DNA of 32,037 bases from Parvularcula maris (lineage in GTDB: Bacteria > Pseudomonadota > Alphaproteobacteria > Caulobacterales > Parvularculaceae), in NCBI RefSeq assembly GCF_024505085.1, contig NZ_JANIBC010000019.1:18097-50133 (forward strand). Direction: 5' to 3'. The translations under genes were made by a program, and so were the position numbers. Below the pieces are notes generated by a model. The model saw only the letters and a program-made list of their open reading frames with translations. It ran no database searches and was not told the origin of the DNA. Below, in pieces: positions 1-8,239 of this stretch. Within the stretch, counting starts at the first letter, position 1. Every line of letters starts with the position of its first letter.

Positions 1-15
1 AAGTAAGCGACGTTC

Positions 16-94
16 GTTCTGCTTCCCTCCCCTACGCAGTGGGGGGTGCCCGAAGGGCGGAGGGGGCTGCTACGTTTGTACAGGACACAAACGC
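16..94. repeat. Dispersed intergenic repeat, copy A
   Basis: A short element with the core CCTCCCCTACGCAGTGGGG, followed by a G-rich stretch and a hairpin whose arms are CGTTTGT (73-79) and ACAAACG (87-93) around a 7-nt loop. The same order of parts recurs at 21772-21931, where extra sequence separates the core from the hairpin. The loop differs between copies (ACAGGAC here, ACGAGAC there) while the arms are identical, which points to a conserved stem. The remaining bases up to 267 show no gene I can support. Confidence 0.65.
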
Positions 95-267
95 CTTTTA
101 TGAGGCCCACTAGTACGGCTCACCAGTAGAGGAGAAGAGAAGCAGCGCAGAAATATCCGGCAATTCAACTAGTTCACAGCACTGTTTATCTCAGCTCGTA
201 TCTTGGCTAACCTGCGAAGCCTTCCCCGGCAGTCATCGCGGGAAGGTGTACCGATTGGGATCAAGCG

Positions 268-1884
268 TTGCGCAGTGTAAAGAATATCCGTTCCTTTGAT
301 CGTGAGGCAGAGAACGCAGCGCTGCAGTCCGAGTTCTGCATCATTGGAGCAGGCGCTGCCGGGCAGACGGTAGCGAGACATCTTGCCTATCATGGCCGCG
401 AGGTCGTCCTGGTCGAGAGCGGTCTAAACGACTTCGACGCCAATACGCAGGAGCTCGCCGATGGCGATCAAACCGCAGGCTCCCACAACTACTACCCCCT
501 GCGTGACGCGCGCCTAAGGCTCTATGGCGGCAGCACCGCGATCTGGGGAGGGCGCTGCGCAGCGCTCGACCCCATCGACTATGAGCGCCGTCCCTGGGTG
601 CCGTACTCCGGCTGGCCAGTCACCTACGAAGAGATAAGGCCGTACACGAAAGAAGCGTTTCGTCGGCTGGGTGTCGTTCCGGCCTCGAGCCTGTCGGACC
701 TCGGACTAGATGCCAGCCTCGACGCTAGTCTCATAGACCAGCCTCTTTGGGCCTTCGACGACCGAGCAGAGCGCTTCACGAGCACCGCCGATGAGTTGGC
801 TGGCCTCGGCGTCGAGATCGTCATGGGGGCATCGCTGACCAGTCTTGACGTGTCGGAGAACGGAACCGTCGGGTCCGCCGTCTTCCGTAACTTTCAGCAT
901 GCTGCCCTCACTGTCAGGGCACGGCACTACGTCCTGGCTACCGGCGGTATCGAGAACGCACGGCTCCTTCTGGCGGCTGCCCCGGCGAGGCCGGACGGGC
1001 TGGGCAATGGGCGCGGCCTCGTCGGGCGGTACTTCATGGAGCACCCCCATGCCCGGATCGGTGAGGTCGTGCCCAGCGAGAAGACCAAGATTGGCGCCGG
1101 CTCGCTCCTCCGTCTCTTCCCCAAATATATCTTCCGGAACAAACAGCGATACGCTCCCGCCTTGCGCCCGTCGGAGGCAGCACAGAGGGAGCGCGGCCTA
1201 CTGAACACCGCGGCGACCATCGCCCTACGGAGGAGGGAGGGACAGCCCCAGGCGCGCCACCAACGTCTGATCGCCTCTGCCAAGCACGGTCTCCCTGCGA
1301 CCAAGCTGTTCCGGCGTACCTACCACTCCCTCAAGCAGGCCAGCCTGCACGTCTCCGCTGCGACCTACCCAAGGCCCCAGGCCGGCCGGTACGCGCGCAA
1401 GCAGAACACCCACGGTCTCTTCGTCGTAGCGCGCGCCGAACAAGCGCCGAACCCGGACAGCCGTGTGCTTCTGTCCCGCGATACCGATCGGTTCGGCATG
1501 AGGAAGGCGCGGTTGGACTGGCGCTTGTCGGAGATCGACAAACACTCTGCACGGGGACTGGTAGAGTGCCTCGACCAGGCACTTCGTGGCATGGGAGCCG
1601 GAACCGCGCTGCCCTCCCCCTGGCTGGACGACCCTGACACGCTCTGGAAGAACGACCCCCTTGTCAGCAGTCACGCCATCGGCGGCTACCACCATATGGG
1701 CACCACCAGAATGGCAGCCACCCCGTCGGAAGGGGTGGTGGATGCGAACGGCAAGCTTTTCGAAAGCCCGAACCTCTATCTTGCTGGCTCTTCGGTCTTT
1801 CCCACCGGCGGCTGGGCCAACCCGACACTGACGATCATCGCGCTCGCCCTGCGCCTCGGTGACCATCTGGCAGCACAAAGGTAA
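268..1884 (+). CDS. GMC-family FAD-dependent oxidoreductase
   Basis: A 538-residue flavoprotein of the glucose-methanol-choline oxidoreductase family, expected to oxidise an alcohol or sugar hydroxyl using FAD. The N-terminal dinucleotide-binding motif GAGAAG lies at residues 27-32, followed by the ribose-binding acid E50 at the end of strand 2. The C-terminal domain has the family signature: HHMGTTRM near residues 475-482 and GGWANPTLT at 514-522. H475/H476 and N518 would form the usual His-Asn active-site pair. The start used is TTG at 268. The frame is open back to a TAA at 208 but offers no ATG, and the ribosome site is weak (GGGA about 8 nt upstream), so the exact start is uncertain. No signal peptide is visible. 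The substrate cannot be read from sequence. It stands alone and converges on the sigma factor gene. Confidence 0.85.
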   Translation: MRSVKNIRSFDREAENAALQSEFCIIGAGAAGQTVARHLAYHGREVVLVESGLNDFDANTQELADGDQTAGSHNYYPLRDARLRLYGGSTAIWGGRCAALDPIDYERRPWVPYSGWPVTYEEIRPYTKEAFRRLGVVPASSLSDLGLDASLDASLIDQPLWAFDDRAERFTSTADELAGLGVEIVMGASLTSLDVSENGTVGSAVFRNFQHAALTVRARHYVLATGGIENARLLLAAAPARPDGLGNGRGLVGRYFMEHPHARIGEVVPSEKTKIGAGSLLRLFPKYIFRNKQRYAPALRPSEAAQRERGLLNTAATIALRRREGQPQARHQRLIASAKHGLPATKLFRRTYHSLKQASLHVSAATYPRPQAGRYARKQNTHGLFVVARAEQAPNPDSRVLLSRDTDRFGMRKARLDWRLSEIDKHSARGLVECLDQALRGMGAGTALPSPWLDDPDTLWKNDPLVSSHAIGGYHHMGTTRMAATPSEGVVDANGKLFESPNLYLAGSSVFPTGGWANPTLTIIALALRLGDHLAAQR

Positions 1885-1931
1885 GTGGTACAGCTTCCGC
1901 GGCTCTAAGTCGGAGGGAGCGCCAATCATCC

Positions 1932-1962
1932 GTGTAGCATCATTTCATATGTACGGCTACAC
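1932..1962. terminator. Possible bidirectional terminator between convergent genes
   Basis: An inverted repeat GTGTAGC (1932-1938) / GCTACAC (1956-1962) with a 17-nt loop lies in the 100-bp gap between the convergent oxidoreductase and sigma factor genes. The position suits a terminator. There is no clear T-tract on either side and the loop is long, so the call is weak. Confidence 0.25.
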
Positions 1963-1984
1963 ACTGTTCAGGGTCTCCCACCCA

Positions 1985-2569
1985 TCACTCGTCATCGAGG
2001 CTTTCTTCGAGCGCGCTCTTTAGCCAGGCCCGCGTCGCCCGCCAGGACCGCTCCACCGTGGAAGGCGACGTGCCCAGAACCTCCGCGGCTTCGGATATAC
2101 TCAGACCACCGAAATAGCGCAGCTCGACCAGATGAGCTCGGTCCGCGTCGATCACCTTCAGCCTGATGAGGGCCTCGTCGAGCCGTACCAACGCGGCGTT
2201 GCCTTCGGCGAAGACTCCGTCATCCGTTCTCAGGGTCAGGCGCTGACCACTTCGTTTTTCGGCGTTACGTTTGCGCGCCCGGTCGATCAAGACACGGCGC
2301 ATAGCCCTTGCAGCGAGGCTCTTCAGGTGAAGCGGATCGTCCACCACGAGACGCTCCGCTCCGAGAAGCCGGGCTATCGCTTCTCCGACCAGGTCGTGGG
2401 TATGGAGGCTGACGTGACGTTCGTCCTGACGCAGAAGGTAGGAGGCCAGTGCCGCCAGCTCAGCGTGGATGTCCTCGAACATCCAGCCTTCGACCTCGGC
2501 GCCCTCCATGGGCTCTTCCCGCTCCCCGTCCACAGCGACCTCCCCTGCCCGGTCGTCGAGACTTAACAT
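1985..2569 (-). CDS. ECF-like RNA polymerase sigma factor
   Basis: A 194-residue protein resembling the short sigma-70/ECF-type factors with a weakly conserved region 2 (residues about 30-100, with the basic run RRVLIDRARKRNAEKR). Region 4 at the C-terminus is clear: ELRYFGGLSISEAAEVLGTSPSTVER is a helix-turn-helix that would contact the -35 element. The open frame extends to 2902, but that would overlap the divergent hydrolase and its ribosome site, so I chose the ATG at 2569. A downstream ATG with GGAAGAG just ahead of it (at MEGAEVEGW) is an alternative. No anti-sigma gene lies next to it. Its only divergent neighbour is the secreted hydrolase at 2787, a possible target. Related factors in other genomes often work with partner kinases encoded elsewhere; nothing of that kind is seen here. 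Confidence 0.75.
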   Translation of the reverse strand: MLSLDDRAGEVAVDGEREEPMEGAEVEGWMFEDIHAELAALASYLLRQDERHVSLHTHDLVGEAIARLLGAERLVVDDPLHLKSLAARAMRRVLIDRARKRNAEKRSGQRLTLRTDDGVFAEGNAALVRLDEALIRLKVIDADRAHLVELRYFGGLSISEAAEVLGTSPSTVERSWRATRAWLKSALEESLDDE

Positions 2570-2705
2570 AAAAGAAGCGGCGCTCCAGCCTCGGCATGGT
2601 CCGAGAGCCCCGACGGTGCCCACGGCCATCTGAACCAGCTCGGTAGAGATGGCTGAGACCACCCTTCGTCCATTTTTCGTAAAATCGTTCAACTGCGCAG
2701 TGCTG

Positions 2706-2733
2706 TTGTGTCTTCCCTCCCCAGCCCTATCAT
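2706..2733 (+). promoter_or_regulatory. Candidate sigma70-like promoter for the secreted hydrolase
   Basis: TTGTGT (2706-2711) and TATCAT (2728-2733) are separated by 16 nt and lie 53 nt ahead of the hydrolase start. A perfect palindrome ACTGCGCAGT (2692-2701) sits just upstream of the -35 box and could be an operator. This is read by eye only. Confidence 0.3.
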
Positions 2734-2786
2734 CGACTGCAAAAAGGCCTGCGTACCATAAAAACAAAAGCTTTGGAGGAAATGAG

Positions 2787-4118
2787 ATGTCCCTGACCAG
2801 GAGAGTGTTTTTGTTCCTAGCTGTGCTGGTTCTTATGAACGGTATGGCAGAAGCCAAGTTCGGACGTGACCGAGGCGAGCCGTTCGATCGCGATCCCGTC
2901 ATCTTCGTTCATGGAGGTTCCGGATCGGCGTCGCAGTTCTCCGCCCAAGCCCAACGCTTCGCTTCCAACGGGTATCCCGACGCCTGGCTGGCAGCGGTCG
3001 AGTACGACAGCGGCAACCTCGATTTCCCCGATGACCTGCCCGTGGTCTTTGCCGAACTCGATGCCGTCATCACCGCGCTGCAGGAGGAGACCGGCCGGGA
3101 GCAGGTGGTGCTGATGGGCCACTCGCGCGGCACCACGGTCAGTCAGGCCTATCTCGAAGATCCGGCGCGGGCCGCTAATGTCTCGTCCTACGTCAATATT
3201 GACGGGCGGCCCGCCGAGGCGCTTCCCGGCGGCGTTCCCACCCTCGCCCTTTGGGCGGGCGCGGTCGACCGCGAGGTGCCGCGTGTCGTCGTGGGGGGTG
3301 TCAACGTGACCGTTCCGGACCAAGAGCATATCGAGGTCGCGGTCTCCGAAGAGAGCTTTGCGGAGATTTACCGGTTCATCAATGGTGAGGAGCCGAAGAC
3401 GACAAAGGTGATCCCTCAGTTCGGACGCCGCTTCGAGATCGAGGGCAAAGCTGTGATCTTTCCCGACAATGTCGGTGTCGATGGCGCGACAGTGGAAATC
3501 TACCGCGTGAGCCCGTTCAGTGGGCGGCGCATCGGTCGCCAGGTCGCAAGCTTTTCGATCGACGAGACCGGCGACTTCGGACCTTTCCGCGCGAAGCCGT
3601 TCCGCTACTACGAGTTCGTGATCGTCCGTGAAGGTGAGCGGGACCATCACTTCTTCTACGAGCCGTTCCGCCGCTCGGACCGTTTCGTGCGCCTCAACAC
3701 CTCTCGGCCAGGCGAGGGCATCAGCGCCTTCATTCCCACCAGTCCTGCGAGCGTCGCCATCAACGTCAACCGCAATGTCGAGTACTGGGGTGACCGGGGC
3801 GGCCTTAACGACAGCCTGCTGATCGACAGCGCAGAGGTCATCAACGAGGCCACGGCACCGTCCGGTTTCGTTGGTGCACCGAGCACGATCTTTGCCTTCG
3901 ACGAAGGGCTCGACGGCGTAAGCAATGTCGAGATGGTGCCCTTCCCCTTTCCCTTCATCGCGTTTCTAGCGGCGACGGACCTCTTCGTGGAGGCGGATGC
4001 CGACGCACCGCTCTCCATCATCTCGCGCCCGCGCTTCGATAGCCGCACGCGGTTCGTAACGGCCCGCAAGCTGCCCTCTGATGGGGCAAGGGTGACGATC
4101 CAGCTTCGAGACTACTAA
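2787..4118 (+). CDS. Secreted alpha/beta hydrolase (lipase/esterase-like)
   Basis: A 443-residue exported hydrolase. The start at 2787 is fixed by GGAGGA six nt upstream and by a signal peptide (basic MSLTRR, hydrophobic core, cleavage near AEA at 21-23). The alpha/beta-hydrolase half spans about residues 36-200. It has an oxyanion-hole motif HGGSGS (42-47), a nucleophile elbow GHSRG (111-115, S113), an acidic residue near D161, and H181 as a likely catalytic His. The second half (about 205-443) is rich in beta strands, with no motif I recognise; in secreted lipases such parts often bind substrate or surfaces. The likely activity is hydrolysis of a lipid or polyester ester bond outside the cytoplasm. 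It is divergent from the ECF-like sigma factor and is followed by another exported hydrolase. The exact substrate is unknown. Confidence 0.8.
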   Translation: MSLTRRVFLFLAVLVLMNGMAEAKFGRDRGEPFDRDPVIFVHGGSGSASQFSAQAQRFASNGYPDAWLAAVEYDSGNLDFPDDLPVVFAELDAVITALQEETGREQVVLMGHSRGTTVSQAYLEDPARAANVSSYVNIDGRPAEALPGGVPTLALWAGAVDREVPRVVVGGVNVTVPDQEHIEVAVSEESFAEIYRFINGEEPKTTKVIPQFGRRFEIEGKAVIFPDNVGVDGATVEIYRVSPFSGRRIGRQVASFSIDETGDFGPFRAKPFRYYEFVIVREGERDHHFFYEPFRRSDRFVRLNTSRPGEGISAFIPTSPASVAINVNRNVEYWGDRGGLNDSLLIDSAEVINEATAPSGFVGAPSTIFAFDEGLDGVSNVEMVPFPFPFIAFLAATDLFVEADADAPLSIISRPRFDSRTRFVTARKLPSDGARVTIQLRDY

Positions 4119-4127
4119 GAAGCCCCT

Positions 4128-4153
4128 GCCATGGTCCCGGCGGGGGCCATGGC
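4128..4153 (+). terminator. Candidate hairpin downstream of the hydrolase
   Basis: Inverted repeat GCCATGG (4128-4134) / CCATGGC (4147-4153) lies ten nt after the hydrolase stop codon, with a GC-rich loop. Only CTCCTTT follows, so a weak intrinsic terminator is the most that can be claimed. Confidence 0.3.
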
Positions 4154-4350
4154 GCTCCTTTACGTCTTAAGCTCTGAGCCTCGTAGGTTCCCACCGGAAC
4201 GCAGGGCGTACCGCTTGTCGCCAGAGCTGCTGCGGCCCGGCATACGCAGCTTTCAGATGGAAGGTTGCAAGCCTGCGCCTGAGTTCTCTAGAACATACCC
4301 TCTGTTCGAACTCGCTTTTTCAGCGACAGAGCCATTGCCAGGAGCCTTCG

Positions 4351-5469
4351 ATGCCTTTCCTCCTCAACCTTCTTCTCGCCACTGCCGCTCAGGCTCCTGC
4401 GGACTACACTGAACCTGACCACTGGCTCTGCTATCCCGGCCGCGAAGATATCTGTACGGAGGACCTCTCCGCCACCGTGATCGAAGCCGACGGCGAGACG
4501 TCCGTCGTCGATTTTCCTACAGCGAGGGACCCTGAGGTGGACTGCTTCTACGTCTACCCGACGGTCTCCGGCGACCCCTCGCCCATGAGCGACCTCGAAG
4601 CGGACGAGACCGAGGAAGGGGTGACGAGGACGCAGTTCGCCCCCTTCAGAACGGTCTGCAGGACCTTCGCGCCCGTCTACCGGCAGGTCTCCATCCAGGG
4701 GCTTCGGCAGCTCTTCGCCGGGTCGAACAAGGGCATCAACCCGGCCATGGCTTACGGCGACGTGGCGGCTGCGTTCGCCTACTACCTGGAAAACGAGAAC
4801 GACGGGCGCCCCTTCGTGCTCGTCGGTCACAGTCAGGGAACGAACATCCTCACCAGCCTCATCGCCCGAGAGATCGACGGCAAGCCGGTCCAGGAGCGGA
4901 TGCTCTCCGCCATGCTGATCGGCTTCAACGTCGCTGTGGATGAGAGCGGGGATCGGGGGTCCTTCAAGAACTTGGCTCCGTGCAAGGACGAGCGGGAAAC
5001 GGGCTGTGTCATCTCCTACGTCTCGTTCAAGAGCGACGCCCCGCCGCCCCAGGATGCCCGCTTCGGCCGGCCCGCGGAGGAAGGGACGGAGGTGCTCTGC
5101 ACCAACCCCGGCGATCTCGGCGGGAGCGGCCCGGCGGCGCTCGACGCGATCCTTCCCGCGGCAGCCTACGGGACCAGCGGACGCCCGCCCGCCCCATGGG
5201 TCAAGGGTCAGGAAATCAAGACGCCCTTCGTCAAAGTGCCAGGGCTCATCTCAGGTAGCTGTATGAAAGAGGACGGGGCGAGCTTCTTGTTGATCTCGGT
5301 CGATGCCGACCCGGACGATCCGCGAACCGACGATATCGGCGGCGAGGTGCAGGTCGCAGGAACCATCCTCAGAAGCTGGGGGCTGCACCTTCACGATGTC
5401 GGTCTTGCCCAGGGCGACCTGATCGGCCTGGTGGAGAGCCAGGCCGCGGCCTACCGGGCGAAAGACTGA
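4351..5469 (+). CDS. DUF3089-family alpha/beta hydrolase, exported
   Basis: A 372-residue protein with the features of the DUF3089 family: a start rich in W, C and Y (DHWLCYPGREDIC, residues 23-35), the strand DCFYVYPTVS (64-73), and a nucleophile elbow GHSQGT at 159-164 with S161. The short hydrophobic N-terminus (MPFLLNLLLATAAQA) is a probable signal peptide, so the mature enzyme is likely periplasmic, where its several cysteines could form disulphides. CAGGAG ends seven nt before the ATG and supports the start. Family members are uncharacterised lipase-like serine hydrolases. The gene follows the other secreted hydrolase on the same strand after a 230-bp gap, so co-transcription is doubtful. 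It converges on the MFS gene, with 13 bp between the stop codons. Confidence 0.8.
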   Translation: MPFLLNLLLATAAQAPADYTEPDHWLCYPGREDICTEDLSATVIEADGETSVVDFPTARDPEVDCFYVYPTVSGDPSPMSDLEADETEEGVTRTQFAPFRTVCRTFAPVYRQVSIQGLRQLFAGSNKGINPAMAYGDVAAAFAYYLENENDGRPFVLVGHSQGTNILTSLIAREIDGKPVQERMLSAMLIGFNVAVDESGDRGSFKNLAPCKDERETGCVISYVSFKSDAPPPQDARFGRPAEEGTEVLCTNPGDLGGSGPAALDAILPAAAYGTSGRPPAPWVKGQEIKTPFVKVPGLISGSCMKEDGASFLLISVDADPDDPRTDDIGGEVQVAGTILRSWGLHLHDVGLAQGDLIGLVESQAAAYRAKD

Positions 5470-5482
5470 GGGGGCTTAAGGC

Positions 5483-6988
5483 TCACCGGGCCGCTGCGTC
5501 CCTCGCATAGGTCCGGGCGCTCATCGCGAAGCACGCCGCCGCCAGGATGTAGAACAGCGAGATGAACAGCATGGACCACTCCGTGCTGTTCGCATTGGCG
5601 TAGTTGCACAGCGCGAACTGCGCCTCGCTGACTGGCGCATCGAGACTAGCGAGCACACGGCTGGTCTCAGCGGCGGATAGTGCGCCGTCGGCAGCGCGGC
5701 CTGCGGCGTTCACCGCTTCCTGGGCCGCATCGCACATCTGCCTCGTCACGTCCTGCGCTGGTGAACGCGACACGATGGCGCCAAAGCGTGCATCGGAGAC
5801 GATCCCGGCAAAGAGCGGCCCGAGGCCGTAGCCGATGAGGTTGACCACGAAGAGAAGAAGCGCGATCGAGGTGGCGCGCACCCGAGGCGAGGCCACACCC
5901 TGTCCGATCGTGTACTGAGCGGCTAGGTAGCCGTACTTCAGAAAACCGCCAGCCATCAGCCCCGCGAGGCACAACCAGACGGTCTCCGTCGTGAAGGCGA
6001 CGAGGTAGAACGGGACGGAGACCGCGAGCCCCGCCGCCGCGAGCCAGGCGATGGCCGCCTTGTTTCTTCTGGTGAGCTTCTCCGCCAGCCAGCCGAGAAG
6101 GAACGTCCCGACGGCAGCGGAAAGTGCTGCGGGGGCACTGAAATTGACCGCGGCGCTGCCCGCCGAGACATCGAACGTGCGCTGGATGTAGAGGGAGAGA
6201 AAGTTGCTGATCCCGTAGCCGCAAAAGGCCGAGATCGTCGCCCCCGCCGTCATCCACCAGTAGGAAGGCTTGGAGGCGAGCTCCCGAACGGCATCGGCTA
6301 TGCTGGCCCGCTCCTTTCGCTCCGTTCCCGGCGGATCGGAGTAGCCTCGCGGCACCTCCCGAACCGTCAGTTTGAGGAGGACAGCCACCAGGACGCCGGG
6401 CAGGCCCAGTACGACGAACGCAGTCCGCCAGTCGAAGAGGTCGGTGATCGGCCCGCCGATGAGGTAGGAGAGCGCCGTGCCGATGGTCACGCCCATGGCG
6501 TAGTAGCCCAGGGCGGTGGACCGCTTCTCCGGCGGGTAGTAGTCCGCGATGAGAGAGTTCGCAGGCGGCGTGCACCCCGCCTCGCCGATCCCCACCCCGA
6601 CGCGGAAGGTCAGCAGCATCCAGAAGGCACCGATAGTGGTCGAGCCAATGACGATGTCCGTGGATAGCCCGCACAGCGCGGTCATCAACGACCAGGCGGC
6701 GAGGCTCGCCGCCATGATCCACACCCGGTGGTGCCGCTCGGCCAGCCGCGCGATCGGCAGGCCGACGACCGTGTAGAGGAGCGCGAAGCCGAAACCGCTT
6801 AAAAGACCGAAGGCCGTATCGCCGATCCCCAGCTCCGCCTTGAGAGGCCGCGCCACCACCGCGAGAAGCGATCTGTCCACGAAGTTCAGCACGTAGATGA
6901 CGAGGAGAACCGTCAGTACATAGCTTCGGTAGCGGACAGAGCCGTAGCCGGTCCCCTGCCCTGCCGGACTGGCTGCGCCTTGGCTCAT
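5483..6988 (-). CDS. MFS transporter, Spinster-like
   Basis: A 12-helix major facilitator of about 501 residues. The first helix carries the VLNFVDRSLLAV signature common in Spinster-type carriers of alphaproteobacteria. A-type MFS loops are visible (GLPIARLAERHHR after TM2; GEAGCTPPANSLIADYYPPEKR around TM5). A long extracytoplasmic loop near residues 410-465, with two cysteines, precedes the last helix. I chose the ATG at 6988, which has AGGGTGA four nt upstream. A GTG at 7042 would add 18 residues, but its AGGGAG lies almost against the codon. The gene is last in line behind the PimF/B/C/D-like genes after a gap of about 145 nt. It probably imports the acid they degrade, or a related organic anion; this is inferred from position only. 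Confidence 0.85.
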   Translation of the reverse strand: MSQGAASPAGQGTGYGSVRYRSYVLTVLLVIYVLNFVDRSLLAVVARPLKAELGIGDTAFGLLSGFGFALLYTVVGLPIARLAERHHRVWIMAASLAAWSLMTALCGLSTDIVIGSTTIGAFWMLLTFRVGVGIGEAGCTPPANSLIADYYPPEKRSTALGYYAMGVTIGTALSYLIGGPITDLFDWRTAFVVLGLPGVLVAVLLKLTVREVPRGYSDPPGTERKERASIADAVRELASKPSYWWMTAGATISAFCGYGISNFLSLYIQRTFDVSAGSAAVNFSAPAALSAAVGTFLLGWLAEKLTRRNKAAIAWLAAAGLAVSVPFYLVAFTTETVWLCLAGLMAGGFLKYGYLAAQYTIGQGVASPRVRATSIALLLFVVNLIGYGLGPLFAGIVSDARFGAIVSRSPAQDVTRQMCDAAQEAVNAAGRAADGALSAAETSRVLASLDAPVSEAQFALCNYANANSTEWSMLFISLFYILAAACFAMSARTYARDAAAR

Positions 6989-7132
6989 CTCTTCACCCTG
7001 AGAACCTGTCTCAGTGCCCCTCGCCGTTTCGTTCCCATGCACTCCCTTTCACCGCTTCAGAGGCCTGGAGCAGCATCGTTGTTTGTTGTCAGACCAGCTT
7101 TTCGTATACCCAGTCCGATAGTCTAGGCAGAC

Positions 7133-8236
7133 CTACGCAGCTTCTTCCTTGCCAAGATCGATGAAGCGCTGGAGGTGGTAGTCCTCATCGCCGAGCTCGT
7201 GGCCGATCATGATCAGGCGCTTGGCGTAGTGCGAGACGGCGAACTCCCACGTCATGCCAATGCCGCCATGCATCTGGATCGCCTCTTCCGCCAGGAGGGA
7301 GCCGTTCTTGCCCAGCGTCACCTTGGCGGCGGAGGCGGCGCGCAGCGCGGCGTTACCGCCCTCCTCCAGGCCCACGGCGGCGTTGATGGCCGCGGAGTGA
7401 GCCTGCTCCACCTCGAGCGCCATGGTGCCCATGCGGTGCTGAAGGGCCTGGAACTTGCCGATGGGAATGCCGAACTGCTTGCGCTCGCGTAAGTACTCGA
7501 CCGTCTTGTCACGGAGGACCTGCATGATCGCGTAGCCCTCCCAGGCGAGCGCCACGAGCCCCGCCGCCACGGCCTGATCCACGATTTGTGCTGCCTTAGC
7601 CTCCTCGCCGATGAGGGCGGCGGGGGTGTCCTTGAAGACGACCTCGCCCGCTTTTCCTCCGTCCACGACCGGGTAGCTCTGCACCGTGAGGCCGGGGGCA
7701 CCCGCCTTCACGAGGAAGGTCGACAGCTCCGTCCCACTTCCCGCCATCACCACAAAAAGGTCCGCCTCGTCTGCGAAGGACACGACCCCCTTGGCGCCGG
7801 TGAGCTTGTAGCCATCGCCCGCCTTCTCGGCCCGGACGGGCTCGGCGGCGCGACCATCGGGGCCTTGGGCAGGCTCGTGGGCGAAGGTCAGGAGCTTCTC
7901 GCCGCCGACCACCTCCTCGATGACCGCCGTCTCGCCTGCGGCCTCCAGCACCTTGCCGGCCATCAGCGTGCCGAGGAACGGCCCCATGGCGAGGCCGCGG
8001 CCGATCTCGCCGAACACCACGGCGATGTCGAAGGCCGAGCCGCCATAGCCGCCCGCCTCCTCGGTGAACATCGCGCCCACCGCGCCTAGCTCCACGAGCC
8101 CGTCATAGGCCTCGCGCGACCAGCCTTCGGGGCTCGCGAGAGCCTTGAGGCGCGCCTCGCTGCCGAACTTGTCGGCGAGGTAGCGTCCGAGGGAGTTGGC
8201 GAGCAGTTCCCGCTCCGTACCAAGAGAGAAGTCCAT
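7133..8236 (-). CDS. pimD: Acyl-CoA dehydrogenase, small subunit (PimD-like)
   Basis: A 367-residue acyl-CoA dehydrogenase, FAD-dependent, introducing the 2,3-double bond into an acyl-CoA. The family signature RKQFGIPIGKFQALQHRM is at 252-269. The segment QMHGGIGMTWEF (321-332) aligns with the medium-chain enzyme's QILGGNGF(N)TEY, which places E331 at the catalytic base position. The chain is short and lacks the usual C-terminal YEGTNEIQ segment. This fits the alpha2beta2 enzymes, in which that part comes from the partner. The partner gene is immediately upstream with only 3 nt between stop and start, so the two are surely co-translated. The closest named match I recall is the small subunit of pimeloyl-CoA dehydrogenase. 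The same architecture also occurs in steroid and terpenoid degradation, so the substrate stays open. Confidence 0.85.
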   Translation of the reverse strand: MDFSLGTERELLANSLGRYLADKFGSEARLKALASPEGWSREAYDGLVELGAVGAMFTEEAGGYGGSAFDIAVVFGEIGRGLAMGPFLGTLMAGKVLEAAGETAVIEEVVGGEKLLTFAHEPAQGPDGRAAEPVRAEKAGDGYKLTGAKGVVSFADEADLFVVMAGSGTELSTFLVKAGAPGLTVQSYPVVDGGKAGEVVFKDTPAALIGEEAKAAQIVDQAVAAGLVALAWEGYAIMQVLRDKTVEYLRERKQFGIPIGKFQALQHRMGTMALEVEQAHSAAINAAVGLEEGGNAALRAASAAKVTLGKNGSLLAEEAIQMHGGIGMTWEFAVSHYAKRLIMIGHELGDEDYHLQRFIDLGKEEAA

Positions 8237-8239
8237 CGC

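Noticed and set aside
169-393. A 74-codon minus-strand open frame overlapping the oxidoreductase start
   Set aside because: It overlaps the conserved FAD-binding segment of the opposite gene and has no family features.
2649-2786. Earlier start for the secreted hydrolase
   Set aside because: The extra 46 residues would hide the signal peptide, and the strong GGAGGA site clearly serves the ATG at 2787.
2570-2902. N-terminal extension of the sigma factor to 2902
   Set aside because: It would run through the divergent hydrolase's promoter, ribosome site and signal peptide, and the extra 111 residues match nothing.
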